From Mycobacterium sherrisii (GTDB lineage Bacteria > Actinomycetota > Actinomycetes > Mycobacteriales > Mycobacteriaceae), in the NCBI RefSeq assembly GCF_002102355.1, contig NZ_LQPT01000072.1, positions 111,184 to 175,183 on the forward strand: a stretch of 64,000 nucleotides of DNA, given 5' to 3'. Of the stretch, positions 39,019-48,332 are shown one piece after another. Position numbers and translations under genes: made by a program. The notes below the pieces were generated by a model. The model was not told the origin of the DNA, made no database searches, and saw nothing but the letters and a program-made list of their open reading frames with translations. Each line of letters starts with the position of its first letter. Position 1 is the first letter of the stretch.

Positions 39019-40212
39019 TTAGCGTTCGGCCAACGCGAGCAGCAGCTGCCGTATCCCGGTCAGCGAATGCGCGGGCAGAAACAGGTCGCAATAAGGCAGG
39101 GCGGCCGCCATCGACCCGGCGAGTGGCTTGAATTCACGGTGCGCTGCACGAGGATTCAGCCAGATCAGCATGTGTGCGCGACGGCGCAATCGGTCCATGG
39201 CGCGGGTGAGCGCCTCGGGCGGATCACTGTCCCAGCCGTCCGAGGCGATGATCACCACGGCACCGCGCAGCGCATTCCCATGCGGCGGGGCCAACAGCGC
39301 GGTCACGCTGCGGCCGATGGACGTGCCGCCGTACCGGTCGCTGACTCTGGCGTTGGCCCGCTGCAGCGCAACCTCGGCCGACCGATGTGAGAGCACCGAG
39401 GTAAGGCGCGTCAGCGTTGTCGAGAACGCGAACACCTCGGGCCGAGTCCCGTTCTGCCGCAACACGGCTCGCATCAGGTGCAGATACACCGCGGCGTATG
39501 GTTGCATCGACCGGCTTACGTCGCACACCAGCACGATCGGTCTGGGTCGGCGGCGCGGCCGGCTGCTGGCCAGGACCATCGATTCCCAGCCGGTCGCCCG
39601 CGACGCATTGATGGTGGCGCGCAGATCGATCCGCCGGCCCGCGGCACTCGGCTCGAAGCGCAGGCTGCGCCGGCGCGGCCAGCGCGCGACGGTCGCCTCC
39701 AACCACGTGCCGAGCAGGCGGAGATCGTCGGGATCGAACCGCTCGAACGGCCGATCCGCCAACGCCTCGATCCGGCTGGGCAACACATCGGGCACCTGCG
39801 CGCTCGAGTCACCGGAACCGTCGGCGGCGATGACACTGCGCGTCACCCAGGGCAGCTGCTGAGTCGACCCGGACGCGCCGCCGCCCGGCCGCAGCGTGCC
39901 GGCGGCGGGCGTCTTCGGTCCCGGCAACGGCAACTGCGCATCGGCACGCCGGGCGCCGTCGACGTCGTCCAGCCCGAAGACGGCGGCGAACACCGCGTCG
40001 AAGGCCGCAAGATCCTCCATCCGGTTCACCAGGGTCAGCCGGGCCGCCCAATACAGCGCAGAGGTGTTGTCCGGAGCCAACATTCGCAACGCCAGCACAA
40101 AGCTCGCCGGGCCGCTGGCGGACACCGATACCCCCGCGTTGCGCAGCCGAGCAACCAGCGCCGCCGCGAGCGCCGCCCGGTCGACGCCCCGCAACAGCAA
40201 TGGGGTGCTCAC
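39019..40212 (-). CDS. coxE: CoxE-like VWA-domain protein (Rv0368c-like)
   Basis: This 397-residue protein of the CoxE/VWA family is found with aerobic CO dehydrogenases. The VWA domain begins at PIVLVCDVSRSMQPYAAVYLHLM with a DxSxS-type metal-ion site (Asp-Val-Ser-Arg-Ser), and DRYGGTSIGRSVTALL and IIASDGWDSDPPEALTRAM complete the site. The first 200 residues are helical and specific to the family. With the MoxR-type ATPase CoxD it is thought to drive insertion of the copper/sulfur centre. GTG start 6 bases after coxG. Equivalent to Mtb Rv0368c (about 403). Confidence 0.92.
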   Translation of the reverse strand: MSTPLLLRGVDRAALAAALVARLRNAGVSVSASGPASFVLALRMLAPDNTSALYWAARLTLVNRMEDLAAFDAVFAAVFGLDDVDGARRADAQLPLPGPKTPAAGTLRPGGGASGSTQQLPWVTRSVIAADGSGDSSAQVPDVLPSRIEALADRPFERFDPDDLRLLGTWLEATVARWPRRRSLRFEPSAAGRRIDLRATINASRATGWESMVLASSRPRRRPRPIVLVCDVSRSMQPYAAVYLHLMRAVLRQNGTRPEVFAFSTTLTRLTSVLSHRSAEVALQRANARVSDRYGGTSIGRSVTALLAPPHGNALRGAVVIIASDGWDSDPPEALTRAMDRLRRRAHMLIWLNPRAAHREFKPLAGSMAAALPYCDLFLPAHSLTGIRQLLLALAER

Positions 40213-40218
40213 GGACCG

Positions 40219-40884
40219 CTAACGCCGCCGCAGCAGCACCCAGATCAGCACCAGCGCGGCCAACCCGGCCAGCGCCGGGACGGCGTACTTCTTCAGCTGG
40301 TCACCACCGGCCAGCTGCAGCAGATCGATGGGCTCGGGCTCGGCGGCCGGCGCCTGCTGGGTTGCCGCGACCGGGCTCGCCGGCCGCGGCGGCGTCGGCT
40401 CCTCGACCGCCGGCTCGGCAGCCTGCGGGCCGCCGTTCTTCTCGGCGGCCAGCTTGGCCTCCAACGATTCCACGAACTGCCCCAACAGTTTCTCCGAAAC
40501 CTGCTGCAGCATGCCGCTGCCGAACTGGGCGAGTTTGCCGACGATCTTCAAGTCCGTGTCGACGATCACGTTGGTGCGACCGCCGTCCTCCTGCAGCTGC
40601 GCGGTGACCGTGGCGGCCGCGTTGCCCGTGCCGCGGGCTTCCTTGCCCTTGCCGTCGATGACCGCGCGATGCCGATCACGGTCCTGCTCGACGAACCGGA
40701 CCTTGCCGCTGAATTCACTGGTCACCGGTCCGACCTTGACTTTGACCTTGCCGAGATAGTCCTCGCCCTCATGACCGATCAGCTGCGCGCCCGGCATCAG
40801 CGGGATCACCTGTTCTAGGTCGCACAGCACATCCCAGGCTTGGTCGATCGGTGCGCTGACGGTGAACTGGTTGGCGATCTTCAT
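40219..40884 (-). CDS. coxG: CoxG-like SRPBCC protein with C-terminal membrane anchor (Rv0369c-like)
   Basis: This 221-residue protein starts with an SRPBCC/CoxG domain (KIANQFTVSAPIDQAWDVLCDLEQVIPLMPGAQL, YLGKVKVKVGPVTSEFSGKVRF). A proline/alanine-rich linker follows, and one C-terminal transmembrane helix (YAVPALAGLAALVLIWVLL) with an arginine tail. CoxG is reported to attach CO dehydrogenase to the membrane and, in recent work on mycobacteria, to carry menaquinone to the enzyme; the anchor fits that role. ATG at 40884 overlaps coxD (ATGA). Confidence 0.93.
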   Translation of the reverse strand: MKIANQFTVSAPIDQAWDVLCDLEQVIPLMPGAQLIGHEGEDYLGKVKVKVGPVTSEFSGKVRFVEQDRDRHRAVIDGKGKEARGTGNAAATVTAQLQEDGGRTNVIVDTDLKIVGKLAQFGSGMLQQVSEKLLGQFVESLEAKLAAEKNGGPQAAEPAVEEPTPPRPASPVAATQQAPAAEPEPIDLLQLAGGDQLKKYAVPALAGLAALVLIWVLLRRR

Positions 40885-41774
40885 GCTGCGGGTCCTCTCA
40901 GGTGCGGATATTCACTGAACGCGTCGCGGATCAGCGTGCGGTCGTCGGGCGTCTTGGCGAGCGCGCCCAGGGTCATGACGGCGGCATCGTCGACGAGGTC
41001 GGCGACCCCGAGCGATACCAGCGCGGCGACCCAGTCGATGGTCTCCGCCACGCCGGGTGGCTTGTCCAAGTCGAGATCGCGTGCCCGACGGACGAATTGG
41101 GTGGCGCTTTCGATCAACGGGGCGCAAGCGCCCGGTACGGTGCGCCGCACGATCGCGGCCGCCCGCTCCGGTTCGGGATAGTCGATCCAGTGGTACAGGC
41201 AACGTCGACGCAACGCGTCGTGCAGGTCGCGGCTGCGGTTGGAGGTGAGCACCGCGATCGGGGGACGCTCGGCAACGAAGGTGCCCAGCTCCGGCACGGT
41301 CACCGCGGATTCACCGAGGAATTCCAGCAGCAGCGCTTCGAATTCGTCGTCGGCCCGGTCGATTTCATCGATCAGCAATACCGGCGGTGTCGGTCCGCGG
41401 TAGCGCACGCACTGCAGGATCGGCCGGTCCACCAGATAGGCCTCGGTGTAGAGATCGGCTTCTTCGATACCGGTTCCGCGCGCCTCGGCCAACCGGATGG
41501 ACAACAGCTGTCGCTGGTAGTTCCAGTCGTAGAGCGCCTCGTGCGCGCTCAGGCCCTCGTAGCACTGCAACCGCACGATGATCGTGTTCAGCACCTGGGC
41601 AAGGGTTTTCGCCGCGGTCGTCTTGCCCACGCCCGGCTCACCCTCGAGCAACAACGGCCGGCCCAGCGTCACGGCCAGATAGATCGCCGACGCGGTCCCC
41701 GTGTCGATGAGGTAATCCTTGGCATCGAATTGCGCCACGACGTCGTCGGGACCGCTGAACACCGCCGACGTCAT
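40881..41774 (-). CDS. coxD: MoxR-type AAA+ ATPase, CoxD-like (Rv0370c-like)
   Basis: This 297-residue AAA+ ATPase has Walker [20 protein letters not shown], Walker B VLLIDEIDRADDEFEALLLEFL and sensor 1 VLTSNRSRDLHDALRRRCLYHW. It belongs to the MoxR/CoxD group that, with CoxE, matures the [CuSMoO2] centre of CO dehydrogenase. ATG at 41774 is in an ATGA overlap with the upstream MobA-like gene and gives the Mtb Rv0370c length. All nine genes from 48332 to 39019 run in one direction with overlaps or short gaps. Confidence 0.93.
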   Translation of the reverse strand: MTSAVFSGPDDVVAQFDAKDYLIDTGTASAIYLAVTLGRPLLLEGEPGVGKTTAAKTLAQVLNTIIVRLQCYEGLSAHEALYDWNYQRQLLSIRLAEARGTGIEEADLYTEAYLVDRPILQCVRYRGPTPPVLLIDEIDRADDEFEALLLEFLGESAVTVPELGTFVAERPPIAVLTSNRSRDLHDALRRRCLYHWIDYPEPERAAAIVRRTVPGACAPLIESATQFVRRARDLDLDKPPGVAETIDWVAALVSLGVADLVDDAAVMTLGALAKTPDDRTLIRDAFSEYPHLRGPAA

Positions 41775-42364
41775 GACGGCGCCGATTCCAGTAGCCGGCG
41801 GTAGTCTTCCCAAGTGTCGACGTCGAGCGGCGCGGGCCCATCCACCGGCATCTCGCGTACCGGATGCCGGCCCGAATGCAGCAACTTCCAGACTCCTTTG
41901 TCGCCGTGCAACCGCCCCAGATCGCCAAACATGTTACGGCTAAACCAGAATGGATGGCCGATGCCGTCGGCGTAGCGGCAGACCAGTATGTCCGAGGCAG
42001 GCCCCTCGCCGATCACTCGGCGCAGGGTGGCCGGGTCGATGCCGGGCTGATCGCCGAGCAGCAGCACGATTCCGGCGGAGTCCGGGTGCACCCGGGCCAA
42101 CGCGGCAACCAGCGAGGAGGAGCAACCGGTGCCGAAATCGTCGACCGTCACCACCTGGGCGCCGTCCAGCGACACCGTCTCCCGCACTGCGTCGGCGGCA
42201 CCGCCGAGGGTGACGATCAGCTGGTCGAACCCGGCGTCGTGCGCAACACTCAGGCTGGCTCCCAGCAAAGTTGTATTCCCGTAGGGCAGTAGCTGTTTGG
42301 GACTGCCCAGTCTGCGGGATCCGCCGGCGGCCAGGACGATACCGGTGACGTGAGGTCCGGTCAT
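41771..42364 (-). CDS. MobA-like nucleotidyltransferase (Rv0371c-like)
   Basis: This 197-residue NTP-transferase has the N-terminal loop GIVLAAGGSRRLGSPKQLLPYG, the metal site LLLGDQPGIDPATL and GHPFWFSRNMFGDL, as in MobA/MocA proteins that attach CMP or GMP to molybdopterin. In a CO dehydrogenase cluster the product is probably molybdopterin cytosine dinucleotide (MocA activity). ATG at 42364 overlaps the upstream stop and gives exactly the Mtb Rv0371c length. Confidence 0.92.
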   Translation of the reverse strand: MTGPHVTGIVLAAGGSRRLGSPKQLLPYGNTTLLGASLSVAHDAGFDQLIVTLGGAADAVRETVSLDGAQVVTVDDFGTGCSSSLVAALARVHPDSAGIVLLLGDQPGIDPATLRRVIGEGPASDILVCRYADGIGHPFWFSRNMFGDLGRLHGDKGVWKLLHSGRHPVREMPVDGPAPLDVDTWEDYRRLLESAPS

Positions 42365-43296
42365 GCGCCGCCGTGTTCCGCGGAGAATGCGCTGCGACAT
42401 CGCGGACAACAGAACCAGTAGTCCGTGCCGGCCAGTTGCAGGTGCTCGGTGCCGGGTCCGATCAACACCGTCATGCCGCAGACCGGATCGACCGCCTCGG
42501 CAGGGTCGGTACTGGTCACGGTGCTCACGCGGGTCAGGTTACCGTCGCGCAGCACGGCGATGAGCTCGGCGGCAATAGAGACGGCGATCTCGGCGGGGGT
42601 TTTGGCGCCGATGGGCAACCCGACCGGGGTGTGGATGCGGGCTCGTTCGGGCTCGCCGAGTTCGAGTTCGTTCACTATGGCTGCGCCGCGAACCGTGCTG
42701 GCCACCAGGCCGACATAGCCGACGCCGTGGTCCAGGGCGGTGCGGATGATCTCGGCCTCCGGCCCGCCATGGCTCGCGATCACCACCGCGGCGGTGTCGG
42801 ACAGGTCCGTGCCGCTGTCGATTTCGCGGCGGGCGTCGTAGCCGAGCACCTGGCAGAGTTGCACGAGCGCGTCGGCGATGGGCGTGTCGCCACAGACGCG
42901 GATCAGCGGGGGCGGCAGCTGCGGTGTCAGGAAGATCTCCAGCGAACCGCCGGACAGGCATGGGTTGACCACGACGGCAGCGCCGGGCGCTTCGGGAAAA
43001 TGCACGTCGCCGTCGGGCAGTACGCGTAGCAACACACTTTCGCCGGCCTGCAGCACGCCGAGCGCCGCCTTGCGGACGGAGTTCTGCGCACATTGTCCGC
43101 CGACAAAGCCCTCGATGGTGCCGTCCGCCAACAGGATTGCTTCATCGCCGGCGTGCGCCGACGTCGGCTGCTGGGCGCGCACCACTGTCGCGCGCACGAA
43201 CGGGGTGCGTGTCGCCACCAGTTGCTGTGCGCGCTCGCTGATCGTGCTGTGCTCGATTGCGCCGCTCCTCTCCCCCGCATGCGGGAGGTTCCCCAT
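42361..43296 (-). CDS. XdhC/CoxI-family protein with C-terminal YHS metal-binding domain
   Basis: This 311-residue protein has an XdhC-CoxI N-terminal domain (FVRATVVRAQQPTSAHAGDEAILLADGTIEGFVGGQC), a Rossmann XdhC_C domain (VVIASHGGPEAEIIRTALDHGVGYVGLVAS, PVGLPIGAKTPAEIAVSIAAELIA) and a C-terminal YHS-type domain, VDPVCGMTV then FCCPRCRSAF, with two Cys pairs that could bind a metal. XdhC proteins hold and sulfurate the molybdenum cofactor. The remembered Mtb Rv0372c is about 60 residues shorter, which would remove the YHS part. The start at 43296 is the only ATG but has a poor ribosome-binding site. Confidence 0.87.
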   Translation of the reverse strand: MGNLPHAGERSGAIEHSTISERAQQLVATRTPFVRATVVRAQQPTSAHAGDEAILLADGTIEGFVGGQCAQNSVRKAALGVLQAGESVLLRVLPDGDVHFPEAPGAAVVVNPCLSGGSLEIFLTPQLPPPLIRVCGDTPIADALVQLCQVLGYDARREIDSGTDLSDTAAVVIASHGGPEAEIIRTALDHGVGYVGLVASTVRGAAIVNELELGEPERARIHTPVGLPIGAKTPAEIAVSIAAELIAVLRDGNLTRVSTVTSTDPAEAVDPVCGMTVLIGPGTEHLQLAGTDYWFCCPRCRSAFSAEHGGA

Positions 43297-43330
43297 ATGG
43301 CTCGTTACTCGCTCTGCATCGTCGCGACGC

Positions 43331-45739
43331 CTAGATCGGTGGCCTGGCTCTGCCCTGCATGGCCTCCCAGACCCGCGACGGCGTCAACGGCATGTCGGCA
43401 TGCCGAACCTCGAACGGCGCCAACGCATCCACCACCGCGTTGACCACGGCCGGCGGCGACCCGACGGTGGCCGACTCGCCGACCCCCTTCGCGCCGATCG
43501 GATGATGTGGTGACGGCGTGACGGTGTGCCCGGTTTCCAGGTGCGGAACCTCCATCGCGGTCGGGATCAGGTAGTCCATCAGCGACCCGCCCAGGCAGTT
43601 GCCCTCCTCGTCGAAGGCGATCATCTCCATCAGCGCCATCCCGATCCCGTCGACGATGCCGCCGTGCACCTGGCCCTCGATGATCATCGGATTGATCCGG
43701 GTGCCGCAGTCGTCGACCGCCAGGAACCGCCGCACCTTGACCACCGCGGTGCCCGGATCGACGTCCACCACACAGAAATACGCGCCGTACGGGTACGTCA
43801 GGTTCTCCGGGTTGTAGCAGATCTGAGCGTCCAGGCCGCCCTCGAGACCCTCCGGCAGATCGCTGGCGCCGTGCGCCCGCATCGCGATGTCGGCGATCGT
43901 CACCGATGCCGACGGGTCACCCTTGACGTGGAACGAGCCCTTCTCCCACTCCAAGTCGGCAACCGAGACCTCGAGCATGCCCGAGGCGATGATCTTCGCC
44001 TTGTCCCGCACCTTGCGGGCCACCAGCGCGGCCGCCGCCCCGGACACCGGCGTGGAGCGGCTGCCGTAGGTACCCAGCCCGAACGGCGTCTGGTCGGTAT
44101 CGCCGTGCACCACGTCGATGTCGTCGGGCGGGATACCAAGCTCCTCGGCGACGATCTGGGCGAACGTCGTCTCGTGCCCCTGACCCTGGGTCTGCACCGA
44201 AAGCCGTACCACCGCTTTGCCCGTCGGGTGCACGCGCAGCTCGCACCCGTCGGCCATGCCGAGGCCGAGGATGTCCATGTCCTTGCGGGGCCCGGCACCC
44301 ACGGCCTCGGTGAAGAAGGACATGCCAATGCCCATCAGCTCGCCCCGTTCGCGCCTGCGCCGCTGTTCCTCTCGTAATGCGTCGTAGCCGATCATGTCCA
44401 TGGCCTTGCGCATCGTGGTCTCGTAGTCACCCGAGTCGTACGTCCAGCCCGTCTTGCTTCGGTACGGGAACTGGTCGGGCCGCAGCAGGTTCCGCAGCCG
44501 CAGCTCCGCGGGATCCATCTTCAGGTCGAACGCGAGGCAATCCACAAGGCGCTCAACGAAATACACCGCCTCGGTGATCCGGAACGAACACGCGTAGGCC
44601 ACCCCGCCGGGGGCTTTGTTGGTGTACACCGCGGTCATGTGACAGTAGGCGGCTTCGATGTCGTAACTGCCGGTGAACACCCCGAAGAACCCCGCCGGGT
44701 ACTTTACCGGCGCCGCGGTGCCGTTGAACGCGCCGTGGTCGGCGAGCACGTTAGACCGGATGGCCAGGATCTTGCCGTCGTTGGTGGCCGCAATCTCACC
44801 GACCATGATGTAGTCTCGCGCGAACCCGGTGGAGGTGAGGTTCTCGCTGCGATCCTCCATCCACTTCACCGGCTTGCCCAACAGCAGCGAGCCGACGATC
44901 GCGCAGACATACCCGGGGTAAATCGGCACCTTGTTGCCGAATCCGCCGCCGATGTCGGGCGAGATGACCTGAATCTTGTGCTCGGGCAGCCCGGCGACCA
45001 ACGCGTAGAGCGTGCGGTGCGCGTGCGGGGCCTGCGTGGTGGACCACAACGTCAGCTTTCCGCTGACCGGGTCCAAATCGGCGACCGCGCCGCAGGTCTC
45101 CATCGGCGCCGGGTGCACCCGCGGGTAGACCATCTCCTGGGTGACCACCACGTCGGCCTTCACGAACGCGGCCTCGGTGGCGGCCGCGTCGCCGGTCTCC
45201 CAGTCGAAGCAGTGGTTGTCGGTCTTGCCGTCGAGGTCAGTGCGGATCACCGGAGCCGACGGATCCAGCGCCCGGCGGACGTCGACGACGGGGTCCAGCG
45301 GTTCGTATTCGACGTCGATCAGCTCGAGCGCGTCGCGCGCCGAATACCGGTCTTCGGCGACGACGAAGGCCACCTCTTGGCCTTGGAAGCGCACCTTGTC
45401 GGTGGCCAGCACGGCCTGCACGTCATTGGACAGCGTCGGCATCCAGGCCAGGCCCTTGGCCGCCAGGTCGGCCCCGGTGACCACCGCCTTGACCTTCGGA
45501 TGTGCTTGGGCGGCAGTGACATCGATGCCGACAATGGTGGCGTGCGCGTACGGCGAACGCAGGATCGCCAGGTGCAGCATGCCGGGCAGCACGACATCGT
45601 CGACGTAGCGGCCGCGCCCGCGGATGAACCTCGGATCCTCCTTGCGGAGCATTCGGCCGTAACCACAAGGCTTTTGGTCGTTGTCGGCAATGTCTTCCGG
45701 CGACGGGGGCCTGGGTGCTTCTTCTTTGAAGGTGGTCAT
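43331..45739 (-). CDS. coxL: Aerobic CO dehydrogenase large subunit, form I
   Basis: This 802-residue molybdenum hydroxylase subunit oxidises CO to CO2. The form I signature AYxCSFR is present as VAYACSFR with the copper-binding cysteine at residue 384, so this is a true CO dehydrogenase and not a form II relative. Molybdopterin-binding parts include GGGFGNKVPIYPGYV, QTQGQGHETTFAQIVAEELG, GTYGSRSTPVSG and GAKGVGESATVGSPPAVVNAV, with the catalytic glutamate in the last. ATG at 45739 overlaps coxS; the upstream in-frame extension is a shadow of coxS. With it, the host can draw energy from trace CO. Confidence 0.97.
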   Translation of the reverse strand: MTTFKEEAPRPPSPEDIADNDQKPCGYGRMLRKEDPRFIRGRGRYVDDVVLPGMLHLAILRSPYAHATIVGIDVTAAQAHPKVKAVVTGADLAAKGLAWMPTLSNDVQAVLATDKVRFQGQEVAFVVAEDRYSARDALELIDVEYEPLDPVVDVRRALDPSAPVIRTDLDGKTDNHCFDWETGDAAATEAAFVKADVVVTQEMVYPRVHPAPMETCGAVADLDPVSGKLTLWSTTQAPHAHRTLYALVAGLPEHKIQVISPDIGGGFGNKVPIYPGYVCAIVGSLLLGKPVKWMEDRSENLTSTGFARDYIMVGEIAATNDGKILAIRSNVLADHGAFNGTAAPVKYPAGFFGVFTGSYDIEAAYCHMTAVYTNKAPGGVAYACSFRITEAVYFVERLVDCLAFDLKMDPAELRLRNLLRPDQFPYRSKTGWTYDSGDYETTMRKAMDMIGYDALREEQRRRRERGELMGIGMSFFTEAVGAGPRKDMDILGLGMADGCELRVHPTGKAVVRLSVQTQGQGHETTFAQIVAEELGIPPDDIDVVHGDTDQTPFGLGTYGSRSTPVSGAAAALVARKVRDKAKIIASGMLEVSVADLEWEKGSFHVKGDPSASVTIADIAMRAHGASDLPEGLEGGLDAQICYNPENLTYPYGAYFCVVDVDPGTAVVKVRRFLAVDDCGTRINPMIIEGQVHGGIVDGIGMALMEMIAFDEEGNCLGGSLMDYLIPTAMEVPHLETGHTVTPSPHHPIGAKGVGESATVGSPPAVVNAVVDALAPFEVRHADMPLTPSRVWEAMQGRARPPI

Positions 45740-46224
45740 GACGTCGCCTCCGCCGCCGCCTCGGTATCGTGCTGCGCCGCCCATTGAATGGACCGCACGA
45801 TGGTCGTGTATCCGGTACACCGGCAGATCTGCCCGGAGATGGCTTCCCGGATGGTTTCCTCGTCGGGGTTCGGTTCGCGGTCCAGCAGGGCGCGGGCGGT
45901 GATCATCATGCCCGGAGTGCAGAACCCGCATTGCAGCCCGTGGCAACGCATGAAGCCCTCTTGCACCGGGTCGAGCGTGCCGTCGGCGTGGGCCAGGCCC
46001 TCCACCGTGCGCACGCTGTGGCCCGATGCCATCACGGCGAGCATGGTGCACGACTTCACCGGCACACCGTCGACGTCGACGACGCAGGTGCCGCAGTTGC
46101 TGGTGTCGCAGCCCCAGTGGGTTCCGGTGAGCCGTAGGTGATCGCGCAGGAAGTGCACGAGCAGCAGCCGGGGTTCGACGTCGGCGCTGACCGGTTCGCC
46201 GTTGACGGTCATGTTCACCTGCAT
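45736..46224 (-). CDS. coxS: CO dehydrogenase small (iron-sulfur) subunit
   Basis: This 162-residue protein has two [2Fe-2S] clusters. The plant-type ferredoxin cluster uses Cys39, Cys44, Cys47 and Cys59 (GCDTSNCGTC, SC). The second, all-helical cluster domain uses the cysteines in RCHGLQCGFC and ICRCTGY. It carries electrons from the molybdenum centre of CoxL to the FAD of CoxM. The order M-S-L is that of form I clusters. ATG 2 bases after coxM; stop overlaps coxL. Confidence 0.97.
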   Translation of the reverse strand: MQVNMTVNGEPVSADVEPRLLLVHFLRDHLRLTGTHWGCDTSNCGTCVVDVDGVPVKSCTMLAVMASGHSVRTVEGLAHADGTLDPVQEGFMRCHGLQCGFCTPGMMITARALLDREPNPDEETIREAISGQICRCTGYTTIVRSIQWAAQHDTEAAAEATS

Positions 46225-46226
46225 GG

Positions 46227-47105
46227 TCAGTTCCCCTCTGCCCGGACACGTTGGGCGGCGGTGCGTAACGTTCGGACAGTCAATTCGGAGGCCAGGTGTC
46301 GCTTGTATTCGGCGGTGCCGCGGACATCGGTGACGGGGTCGCAGGCCTGCGCGGCACGTCGGCCCGCGTCGGCGAAGACCTCGTCGGTGGCCGGCTGTCC
46401 CGCCAGGGACGCGGCGACTTCGGCCAGTGCCTCGCGGTCCACGTTGACCGCGGTCAGCCCCAGGCGCGCCGCGGCGATCGTTGCGTCGTCGAGGGTCACC
46501 GACGCGCCCGCCGCAGCCACGGCCCAGTCACCCACCCGCCGCTCCACTTTGGCGTATGCACTGGAAGTCTTGTGGCGCAACGGGATACGGATCTCGACAA
46601 GCATCTCGTTGAAGGCCAGTGCGGTTTCGTACGGTCCGAGGATGAAGTCGTCGATCGGTATCTCGCGTTCACCCGACGGGCCGCGGGCCAGGCACACCGC
46701 GTCCAGCGCCTCGCAGACAGTGGAGAGGTCTTCGGCCGGATCCGCCTGGCACAGTGAGCCGCCCAGGGTGCCGCGGTTACGGACGACGGGGTCGGCGATC
46801 ACCCGTTCGGCGTCGCGAAAGATCGGGCAGACGGCGGCCAGGGTGTCGGACTCCAGCAGCTCGCGGTGGCGGGTCATGGCGCCGATGCGGACCAGCGTCG
46901 GGTCGGTGATCACGTAGCCCAATTCGAGCGCGAGGTCGTTGATGTCGACCAGGTACTCGGGGTTGGCGATCCGCAGCTTCATCATCGGCAGCAGGCTGTG
47001 CCCGCCGGCGACCACTCGCGCGCCGTCGCCCAGCCGATCGAGTAGGCCGATGGCGTGGTCGACACTGGTGGCGCGTTCGTATTCGAAGGGGCCGGGTACT
47101 TGCAT
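46227..47105 (-). CDS. coxM: CO dehydrogenase medium (FAD) subunit
   Basis: This 292-residue flavoprotein subunit carries the two FAD-binding signatures VVAGGHSLLPMMKLR and RNRGTLGGSLCQADPAEDL. It passes electrons from the iron-sulfur subunit to the quinone pool. ATG at 47105 has GAGG about 8 bases upstream; a GTG nine bases earlier is an alternative. It follows the first xdhC-like gene after 66 bases. Confidence 0.96.
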   Translation of the reverse strand: MQVPGPFEYERATSVDHAIGLLDRLGDGARVVAGGHSLLPMMKLRIANPEYLVDINDLALELGYVITDPTLVRIGAMTRHRELLESDTLAAVCPIFRDAERVIADPVVRNRGTLGGSLCQADPAEDLSTVCEALDAVCLARGPSGEREIPIDDFILGPYETALAFNEMLVEIRIPLRHKTSSAYAKVERRVGDWAVAAAGASVTLDDATIAAARLGLTAVNVDREALAEVAASLAGQPATDEVFADAGRRAAQACDPVTDVRGTAEYKRHLASELTVRTLRTAAQRVRAEGN

Positions 47106-47171
47106 GTGACGCACCTCACTGGGCAGGGGAACATCAGTGTCGTGCGCTCTGACCTGGCCGTCAATAGCGAG

Positions 47172-48332
47172 TTAAGCGATCGTTGAAGTCGCCTCGAAGC
47201 CCCCGGTGACTTGCTGATCGTGGTGGATACGGCCCAGCAACTGAGCCAGGGGCCGGCCGCCGCCGCCCCACCGCCTGGCGATGATGTCCGCGACGATCGA
47301 GACCGCGGTCTCCTCCGGCGTGCGTGCGCCGAGGTCCAGTCCGATCGGGCTGGCCAGCCGGCCCAGCTCGGCATCGGTGAGCCCCGCCGCCCGCAGCCGC
47401 GCCATCCGGTCGTCATGCGTGCGTCGCGAGCCCATCGCCCCGACGTATCCGACGCGCGGCAGGCGCAGCGCCACCTCGAGCGCCGGGACATCGAACTTTG
47501 GGTCGTGGGTGAGCACGCAGATCACCGTGCTCTCGTCGATAGCGCCCGCGTCGGCCTGCGCGGCGAGGTAGCGGTGCGGCCAGTCGACGACGACTTGTTC
47601 GGCCGCTGGAAAACGGGACGGTGTGGCGAAGACGGCGCGGGCGTCGCACACGGTGACCCGGTAGCCGAGGAAGGCGCCCTGCTGCGCCAGCGCGGCGGCG
47701 AAATCGATGGCGCCGAACACCAGCATCCGCGGTCGCGGTGCGTGGCAAGAGACGAAAACCTCCATGCCGTCGGCGAGCCGCTGACCGTCGGGCCCGTAGG
47801 TGAGCACCTCGCTGCGGCCCAAGGCCAGCAGGCCGCGTGCGTCGTCGGTCACCGCCGCGTCGGCACGCGCCGAACCCAGTGACGCCGCCACGGCATCCGG
47901 GCGGACGACGAGCCGACGGCCGACCCGGCTCGCGTCCGGGTGGGCGATCACGGTCGCGACGGCTACCGGCCGGTGCGCGTCGATGTCGCCGGCGATCGCG
48001 CCGAGTTCGGGAAACGTCGTCTGCGACACGGCTTCGACGAAGATGTCGATGATGCCGCCGCATGTCAGGCCGACCGCGAAGGCGTCGTCGTCGCTGACCC
48101 CATAGCGTTCCAGCGTCGGTGTGCCCGTCCGCGCCACTTCGGTGGCGGTGTCGTAGACGGCGCCCTCCACGCAGCCGCCCGACACCGAACCGCTCACCGA
48201 TCCGTCCGGCGCGACGACCATCGCGGCGCCGGGTAGCCGCGGCGCCGACCGGAATGTCCGCACCACCGTTGCCAGCCCGGCGGTGTGACCGGCACGCCAA
48301 ATCGACACTAATTCGGCAAGTACGTCGCGCAC
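47172..48332 (-). CDS. XdhC/CoxF-like molybdenum cofactor insertion protein (Rv0376c-like)
   Basis: This 386-residue protein has an XdhC_CoxI domain (GLATVVRTFRSAPRLPGAAMVVAPDGSVSGSVSGGCVEG), a middle section, and the Rossmann XdhC_C domain (MLVFGAIDFAAALAQQGAFLGYRVTVCDAR, LPRVGYVGAMGSRRTHDDR, SPIGLDLGARTPEETAVSI). It is the first gene of the cox operon and probably prepares the sulfurated cofactor for CoxL. GTG at 48332 is 6 bases from a -10 box on the minus strand and is probably leaderless. Equivalent to Mtb Rv0376c (about 380). Confidence 0.92.
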   Translation of the reverse strand: MRDVLAELVSIWRAGHTAGLATVVRTFRSAPRLPGAAMVVAPDGSVSGSVSGGCVEGAVYDTATEVARTGTPTLERYGVSDDDAFAVGLTCGGIIDIFVEAVSQTTFPELGAIAGDIDAHRPVAVATVIAHPDASRVGRRLVVRPDAVAASLGSARADAAVTDDARGLLALGRSEVLTYGPDGQRLADGMEVFVSCHAPRPRMLVFGAIDFAAALAQQGAFLGYRVTVCDARAVFATPSRFPAAEQVVVDWPHRYLAAQADAGAIDESTVICVLTHDPKFDVPALEVALRLPRVGYVGAMGSRRTHDDRMARLRAAGLTDAELGRLASPIGLDLGARTPEETAVSIVADIIARRWGGGGRPLAQLLGRIHHDQQVTGGFEATSTIA

